NCBI GenBank assembly: GCA_950097015.1
Contig: CATNEN010000039.1
Span: 1,364,001 to 1,428,000 of the forward strand
From: Macrostomum hystrix
Taxonomy: Eukaryota > Platyhelminthes > Macrostomidae
Direction of reading: 5' to 3'
Length of the DNA: 64,000 bases
Part shown: one piece after another, positions 58,001 through 64,000 of the stretch
How the letters are laid out: every line of letters starts with the position of its first letter
Position numbering within the stretch: the first letter of the stretch is position 1
Program-made: the position numbers and the translations under genes
The notes under the pieces: generated by a model
Database searches by the model: none
Told to the model about the DNA's origin: nothing
What the model saw: the letters and a program-made list of their open reading frames with translations, nothing else

Positions 58001-60661
58001 CCAGATCCATAGCTGGATCAGATCCCAAACCACTCAAACTAAACCAGATCCCAGCCACCCAAACTGAACCAGATCCATAGCTGGATCAGATCCCAAACCA
58101 CCCAAACTAAACCAGATCCATAGCTGGACCAGATCCCAGCCACCCAAACTGAACCAGATCCATAGCTGGATCAGATCCCAAACCACTCAAACTAAACCAG
58201 ATCCATAGCTGGATCAGATCCCAAACCACTCAAACTAAACCAGATCCATAGCTGGATCAGATCCCAAACCACTCAAACTAAACCAGATCCATAGCTGGAC
58301 CAGATCCCAAACCACTCAAACTAAACCAGATCCATAGCTGGACCAGATCCCAAACCACTCAAACTAAACCAGATCCCAAACCACCCAAACTGAACCAGAT
58401 CCATAGCTGGATCAGATCCCAAACCACCCAAACTGAACCAGATCCATAGCTGGATCAGATCCCAAACCACCCAAACTAAACCAGATCCATAGCTGGATCA
58501 GATCCGAAACCACTCAAACTAAACCAGATCCCAGCCACCCAAACTAAACCAGATCCATAGCTGGATCAGATCCCAAACCACTCAAACTAAACCAGATCCA
58601 TAGCTGGATCAGATCCCAAACCACTCAAACTAAACCAGATCCCAAACCACTCAAACTAAACCAGATCCCAGCCACCCAAACTGAACCAGATCCATAGCTG
58701 GATCAGATCCCAAACCACTCAAACTAAACCAGATCCATAGCTGGATCAGATCCCAAACCACCCAAACTAAACCAGATCCATAGCTGGATCAGATCCGAAA
58801 CCACTCAAACTAAACCAGATCCCAGCCACCCAAACTAAACCAGATCCATAGCTGGATCAGATCCCAAACCACTCAAACTAAACCAGATCCATAGCTGGAT
58901 CAGATCCCAAACCACCCAAACTAAACCAGATCCATAGCTGGATCAGATCCGAAACCACTCAAACTAAACCAGATCCCAGCCACCCAAACTAAACCAGATC
59001 CATAGCTGGATCAGATCCCAAACCACCCAAACTGAACCAGATCCATAGCTGGATCAGATCCCAAACCACTCAAACTAAACCAGATCCATAGCTGGACCAG
59101 ATCCCAAACCACTCAAACTAAACCAGATCCCAAACCACCCAAACTGAACCAGATCCATAGCTGGATCAGATCCCAAACCACCCAAACTAAACCAGATCCA
59201 TAGCTGGATCAGATCCGAAACCACTCAAACTAAACCAGATCCCAGCCACCCAAACTAAACCAGATCCATAGCTGGATCAGATCCCAAACCACCCAAACTG
59301 AACCAGATCCATAGCTGGATCAGATCCCAAACCACTCAAACTAAACCAGATCCATAGCTGGATCAGATCCCAAAATACTCAAACTAAACCAGATCCCAAA
59401 CCACCCAAACTAAACCAGATCCATAGCTGGATCAGATCGCAAACCACCCAAACTAAACCAGATCCATAGCTGGACCAGATCCCAGCCACCCAAACTGAAC
59501 CAGATCCATAGCTGGATCAGATCCCAAACCACCCAAACTAAACCAGATCCATAGCTGGATCAGATCCCAAACCACCCAAACTAAACCAGATCCATAGCTG
59601 GATCAGATCCCAAACCACCCAAACTAAACCAGATCCCAGCCACCCAAACTGAACCAGATCCCAGCCACCCAAACTAAACCAGATCCCAGCCACCCAAACT
59701 GAACCAGATCCATAGCTGGATCAGATCCCAAACCACTCAAACTAAACCAGATCCCAGCCACCCAAACTGAACCAGATCCATAGCTGGATCAGATCCCAAA
59801 CCACCCAAACTAAACCAGATCCATAGCTGGACCAGATCCCAGCCACCCAAACTGAACCAGATCCATAGCTGGATCAGATCCCAAACCACCCAAACTAAAC
59901 CAGATCCATAGCTGGATCAGATCCCAAACCACCCAAACTAAACCAGATCCCAGCCACCCAAACTGAACCAGATCCATAGCTGGATCAGATCCCAAACCAC
60001 TCAAACTAAACCAGATCCATAGCTGGACCAGATCCCAGCCACCCAAACTGAACCAGATCCATAGCTGGATCAGATCCCAAACCACCCAAACTAAACCAGA
60101 TCCATAGCTGGATCAGATCCCAACCACACAAACTGAACAAGATCCTAGCTGGATCAGATCCCAATCAGTTGAAATACCAGCAGGGAACCAGGTCTCAGGA
60201 CTATGCGGTAGAATCCTTAACGTCTCACCAGTGAGCAGACGGGCCACGCCGGCCCCGGCCCAGCAGGTCGCCACCCGGTAGGCGATCGCTTCCCCGGCGT
60301 GGACGCCGCGGTGGAAGAGCCGCAGCTGCCGATCGCTATGCTGGAACTGTCCGCCAGCTGCGGCGGCCTCGGCCAGCGCGGCGGCCATTTGGCAGAGCGG
60401 GCGGGACAGGCGCAGGGGCCTCGCGCGATGTAGCCGACGGAGCCGGTTGTGCTCGGCCAGGCCCTCCGCTTCCAGGCAGGTCCAGGCGGGCTCGCTGTCG
60501 TCGGCGTCCTCGCAGGCCAGCTCCCTGGGCAGCTCGTAGTTTGGCATCGTCCAGCCGCTGTCGTGCATGGAGAAGCCCCGGATGATGCTGACGGTGCGGC
60601 GAAGCTTCTTCCTGCCGCTCTGGGCCGCGGCCCGCCTCGAGTGAATGCGCTGCTCCGACAT
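52056..60661 (-). CDS. CAP-superfamily protein, GLIPR2/GAPR-1-like, three exons, 294 aa
   Basis: Exons 60661-60229, 52609-52526, 52423-52056, joined in phase 1 at both junctions (GGTGAGA donor, GAAG|GC acceptor; CACAG|GTGAGG, AACGCAG|GC). There is no signal peptide. Residues 1-60 are a basic then acidic leader. The CAP domain starts at about 68 (AEHNRLRRLHRARPLRL). The four conserved CAP pocket residues are present: His108 (FQHSD), Glu124 (HAGEAIAY), Glu155 (MWYTE) and His174 (GTGHFTQLVW). A polyQ/acidic insertion of about 40 residues (200-240) splits the sheet before IVALYFPPGN. The family includes intracellular, membrane-associated GAPR-1 and secreted venom or sperm proteins. The lack of a signal peptide favours the GAPR-1 type. 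Intron 1 is 7.6 kb. Confidence 0.87.
52610..54054. other. unique part of CAP gene intron 1
   Basis: Mostly unique. It contains a possible plus-strand exon (see 53067-53202) and, near 53287, GCGCGAGTTCGAATCGCC, a B-box-like tRNA relic. Nothing else recognised. Confidence 0.4.
53067..53202 (+). other. exon-like open segment inside CAP intron 1, unconfirmed
   Basis: A good acceptor (AATCTTTTTCTGCAG) and donor (ATAA|GTAAGC) bracket 136 bp that read GMQRGSLSLYAKECSSPPPP and onward without stops. The minus strand is open over the same stretch as well. No partner exons or domain recognised. It could be an exon of an overlapping gene or chance. Confidence 0.25.
54055..60165. repeat. 42-bp minisatellite, 6.1 kb, in CAP gene intron 1
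   Basis: About 145 units of 42 bp (core CCATAGCTGGATCAGATCCC). Up to about 56870 the units are uniform 42-mers, so both strands are open for hundreds of codons (plus SWIRSQPPMLNQIH; minus GGWDLIQLWIWFSM). From about 56870 to 60165 the units vary (ATCCCAAACC, missing CATAGCTGG halves), which breaks the frame. The array ends about 63 bp before the exon 1 donor at 60228. The open frames are by-products. Confidence 0.97.
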
Positions 60662-62595
60662 GTTCGGAGGAAAGCCTGCGATGGAGGTAGGCGGTCACGT
60701 ACATGTCACACTTTAATTGTCCTGGCGTAGCACAGGCCAAATACAAATACAGAATAACATTACTGCGAATGCTAACTACGGGTTTGAATACAATAGAACA
60801 AGAAGATTAGGTTATCTTTTGAGCTACATTTATCACGCAATTTTTCGCAGAAATCGATTCAAAATTATAGTGAGACGAACGCCCCTGATTTTTTTGTTAA
60901 GCACAACATCGCGGATTTTCCCAATTGCAGTCACTCACGTGCTTTTCCTATATCCCTGGGAAAATGTCGCTGTGTTGTAATTGACTGTCAGAAGCCTTTC
61001 GAAAGTAAAAGTTTTGAATCTCTTCGAAGGAAGGTCGATTTCCGCTGAGAAACGATGGGATGTCCCAGGAAACCCCTGGTGGCACAGAATTTATACTCTG
61101 ATCTCCGTGGAAACTGTTACGGCACAGAGACAAGCCGCTGGGCGACCATTGGCTTTTCTGCAATCGGAGGAGGAGCGGTCCGCAGCTGGCTGCTGCCCAA
61201 CGTGGGTGGCATGACTTTTTATCCCATAGTTGCGGATTTTCGGTGCCTGGGGCTGGCGTTACTGACCTGTGTGGCCTAGTCAGGTCTGGGAAAAGTGCGA
61301 AATTAATCCAGTGCGACTGTATTAGCCCATTATACGCAGGGATAAACAAACCGCGATCGTCACTTGGGGATTACAAGCGTTCAAGGAGATTGTGTGGCCT
61401 GGCCCTAATTCACTGCATGCATAAACATTAGACAGCTAATCAAATGAAATACATGTGAATATGACATTAAGTGCTTTAAGTGCTTCTTATCACTGGCCGT
61501 CAGTAAGACAAGACAAGACTCCGGAAGCCGCGGAATAAAAGTGACTTCGGTGTGTACTTATCAGAATACACGACTTGGAAGATAATTAGGCTTGTGGATG
61601 AAGCCAGCTTGCTACGAAAAGCGGCAGTCAGTTTCTTCTGTTCAAGAAATGAAGCATTGACAAGCGAATACGACTTGAATTAAATCATGTTAGCTTGTAA
61701 AACGAGTATCCGGCTGCTGCGGGTGGCACGCAGGTAGCTGCACCCGGGGCGGGCAAAGTGCATTTCGGTGTTGCATCAAGTGCAGACCAGATGAATCAGC
61801 AGTGCATTGACGGTGAAGCAAGATTGGTCGGATGCTGAGCCAGAAAGTCCCGACGAGAACCGGTCACGCAGCAGGGGCCGCGGCGTAAAGATCGGGGCAA
61901 GCAGCGCTGCGGCCTCCTTCCACTCTAAATTGATATCAGCCGCGCGTAGTCCTCATTTCCATTTCAAATTCTGTGTAATGCAAACAATTGCGCCGCTCTA
62001 TCTGACATTACTTGCAATTTGCTCCCTCTGTCTGCGGTAGGCAACACACACTAATGTACGGTCAGACACAGCAAAGTGCAGAACCAAATGGCCAACTTTT
62101 GACCAATTTTAAATGAGTGAATTTAAACCTCGCTCACGGGTCATAGTTGGCTGTCAATGCAACCATCAAGCTGAAATCATTTATCTATGCGAAAAAACTG
62201 AAAGTTGATGCCAAGCAACACCGGTTATCAAATCAAAAAGCTAGTATTAACCACCAATATATAGACAGTCCATGACTGAACTTCAGTCAAGTTCCTTCGT
62301 AAATGAAGCTGTGTATTTCTGACAATATCCTGAGCAAAGAATGAGCAATAAAACTGGTGAAAACACATGTTCATTAGCAAGTCGAGTTCCTATATCTGGA
62401 GAAATGCACAAAGTTGAAAAAATCGCTGAGAAAAATAAGCTGCTTTCTACTGGAAATGCCCTTGCAAAATCCTCTTTGAAACATGCTGAACATTACTAGG
62501 TATCGTATATACCAGACGCAAATATTGCTACTGACTATAAGTAGGGAGCGACGCAAATACAAGTAGAAGGCAAACTGTAGCGCTCTTAGTCGAGC
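60662..62595. other. intergenic: upstream of the CAP gene, downstream of the DUF1761 gene
   Basis: Holds the CAP gene promoter near 60670-60900, with no clear TATA box. Short open frames at 60981-61431 and 61807-62040 lack recognisable domains. Near 60968 KCRCVVIDCQKPF superficially resembles a Cys-rich motif but stops after about 28 residues. Confidence 0.4.
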
Positions 62596-63121
62596 CTAAG
62601 CAAGAGCGAACATAAGCACGCAGCCACACAAAATCACGACAGCATCGTAGCCGAAGTTGATCCAATAGAGTTGCAGAGGACTGTGCTGGAACTGATAGTG
62701 TGGCATCTGCGGACAGTATGTAAGTCACGTGATCTAATACAACGTTTGACCACTAAGACTATATCCATAGTCAGGAAGCTAGTCTTGGATCTGGATAATG
62801 ACAGTTTATAACAAATGTTTCGTTTCTCACCTGCGAACAGAAAACTAGAGCAAAGCTGGCCAGTGCCAGGCAGACCAGCTGCTGCCAGGTGGACACAAAG
62901 TTGCTTATGGCCAGCTGCAGCAGGGTCAGGGTGGCCAGGTTGCTGGCTATGGTCAGGCCATAGGTGGTGCAGGTGCAGGCCAAACCCTTCTGTGTGAGCT
63001 GTTCGGGCTTACACCTGTGGACAAGCAGGCACCATGATTTGCCAAATAAGGCTGGCGAGTACCACAGACTACCTAGAACAATGCTGGCAATTGCTGATAG
63101 GATCAAACCAAGGATTGCCAT
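62596..63121 (-). CDS. DUF1761 family membrane protein, two exons, 133 aa
   Basis: Exon 1 63121-62831 (97 codons), exon 2 62706-62596 (36 codons + TAG). Phase 0, donor CGCAG|GTGAGA, acceptor GTCCGCAG|ATG. It starts MAILGLILSAIASIVLGSLW with YSPALFGKSW next: a first membrane helix followed by the WYSP...LFGKxW signature of DUF1761. Three further helices follow: TTYGLTIASNLATLTLLQLA, LVCLALASFALVFCS and, in exon 2, DAVVILCGCVLMFALA. Exon 2 begins with the family-like WINFGYDAV segment. Four membrane helices and about 130-140 residues fit the family. Function of the family is unknown. An alternative donor inside exon 1 (VHR, CACAG|GTGTAAG) exists, but using it would remove two helices. Confidence 0.8.
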
Positions 63122-64000
63122 CTTTAACTAGCACACAGTCTAATAGCTGGAAAGTATATGCTTTTTTTTATATTTCTGTCTTTTTAACTGCATTCATTAG
63201 CAATGAAATCAATAGTAATAACATATTTTTAGCTAGGGCTGCATATGTATAAATGAAACAATAACATAAAATCGAATTTAGGTAAATAAAAATGACACTT
63301 TTGGCTTTTATGGTTTTACTGAAACACTGGTAAGTTAAAAATCTTTATAGCGGAATAAGCTTTTGATCTTGAGTGAGAATTGATTGCAGCTGCAGTGATA
63401 TACAAGATTTTAAAATGTTAAGTGCAGATCATAGCCAGCCATAGCAAATAACTGATATTGCCAATAGTAGATTGGTTAATGTATGTTATTGGTGTATCTT
63501 TGTTTGATCCTGGCTCAATGGTCTTTTTTCTAGTGCAGACTTGCATGACGTATGTTTTTGTAACATTTACATTAAAATAGTTTTTATGATGATACTGTTC
63601 CATATCACTGAAGATATTTTTGTAGTTTGGATCACAGATACTATAATAACTGTGATAACTATAACTATGTGTGATAACTATAATAACTATAATAACATAT
63701 ACTATAATAACTATAATAACTGTTATTATAGTATCTGTGGTTCGGATTTACTTTTGGCTAGGATTGCTTGTCATCTGCAAAAAGTAATGTATTAAATTTG
63801 TACGCAAGGTGTCGAAATTCAAATATTTACATATAAAATAAGAAGTAGTCAATTTGCAGAAAAGAAAATTAATTAAGTAGTTAATTAATAAGAAGTAGTC
63901 ATAAACATTTCCTTTCACAAAATTATAAAAAAACATGCGATGCTTTAGAAGTTTTTGTTTTACAGGTAATTTTACAAATGTCTACAAACCGGTTTTAATT
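63122..64000. other. upstream flank of the DUF1761 gene, AT-rich, with a hairpin
   Basis: No gene. A 20-bp inverted repeat (CACAGATACTATAATAACTG at 63633-63652; right arm 63720-63739 with one mismatch) encloses short AACTATAAT repeats. It is a possible tiny foldback or MITE. Confidence 0.5.

Noticed and set aside
60961-61046. Possible THAP/zinc-finger start (KCRCVVIDCQKPF)
   Set aside because: The frame stops after about 28 residues, and the conserved Trp and Pro of THAP domains are absent.

Overview
This window is nuclear DNA from a metazoan, most likely an invertebrate. Genes are split by GT-AG introns and the standard code gives clean stops. The recognisable proteins have animal relatives (CCDC6, EEIG1/FAM102, SH2 proteins, a mitochondrial ribosomal protein). 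tRNA-derived SINEs, mariner, Helitron, hAT and Mutator-like DNA transposons lie between and inside genes. A free-living flatworm or another lophotrochozoan would fit, but this is a guess. All exon models were built by hand from splice sites, reading phase and family similarity, with no transcript data.

Layout. 1-1961: a 29-bp minisatellite that runs in from outside the window. 2701-5342 (-): a CCDC6 orthologue, four exons. 7428-14003 (+): an EEIG1/FAM102 homologue, four exons, arranged head to head with CCDC6. 16668-18189: two arrays of the same 15-bp unit in opposite orientation. 18752-30295 (+) and 33753-41715 (+): tandem paralogues A (14 exons, 795 aa) and B (10 exons, 697 aa). Both encode an N-terminal PH-like region, a Pro/Gln-rich linker and three consecutive SH2-like domains, an architecture I do not recognise from a named family. 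42581-43870: a mariner element with a damaged start. 44171-44747 (-): mitochondrial ribosomal protein bL36m (MRPL36). 46709-48032 and 48199-50149: two DNA transposons defined by inverted repeats and target-site duplications. 50482-51330: a SINE whose tRNA-like head is repeated about eight times. 52056-60661 (-): a CAP-superfamily (GLIPR2/GAPR-1-like) gene, three exons, whose first intron holds a 6.1-kb 42-bp minisatellite. 62596-63121 (-): a small DUF1761 membrane protein, two exons.

The dominant feature is tandem repetition. More than twenty unrelated minisatellites (units 13-87 bp) occur, often one private array per intron and close to splice sites. Many have units divisible by three, or lack stops, so they produce very long open frames on both strands (up to 1756 codons). 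These are not genes and are annotated here as repeats.

The genes form no shared pathway that can be read from the sequence. The only clear functional relationship is the A/B duplication. B lacks four adjacent introns found in A and carries a Helitron with a nested hAT MITE in another intron.
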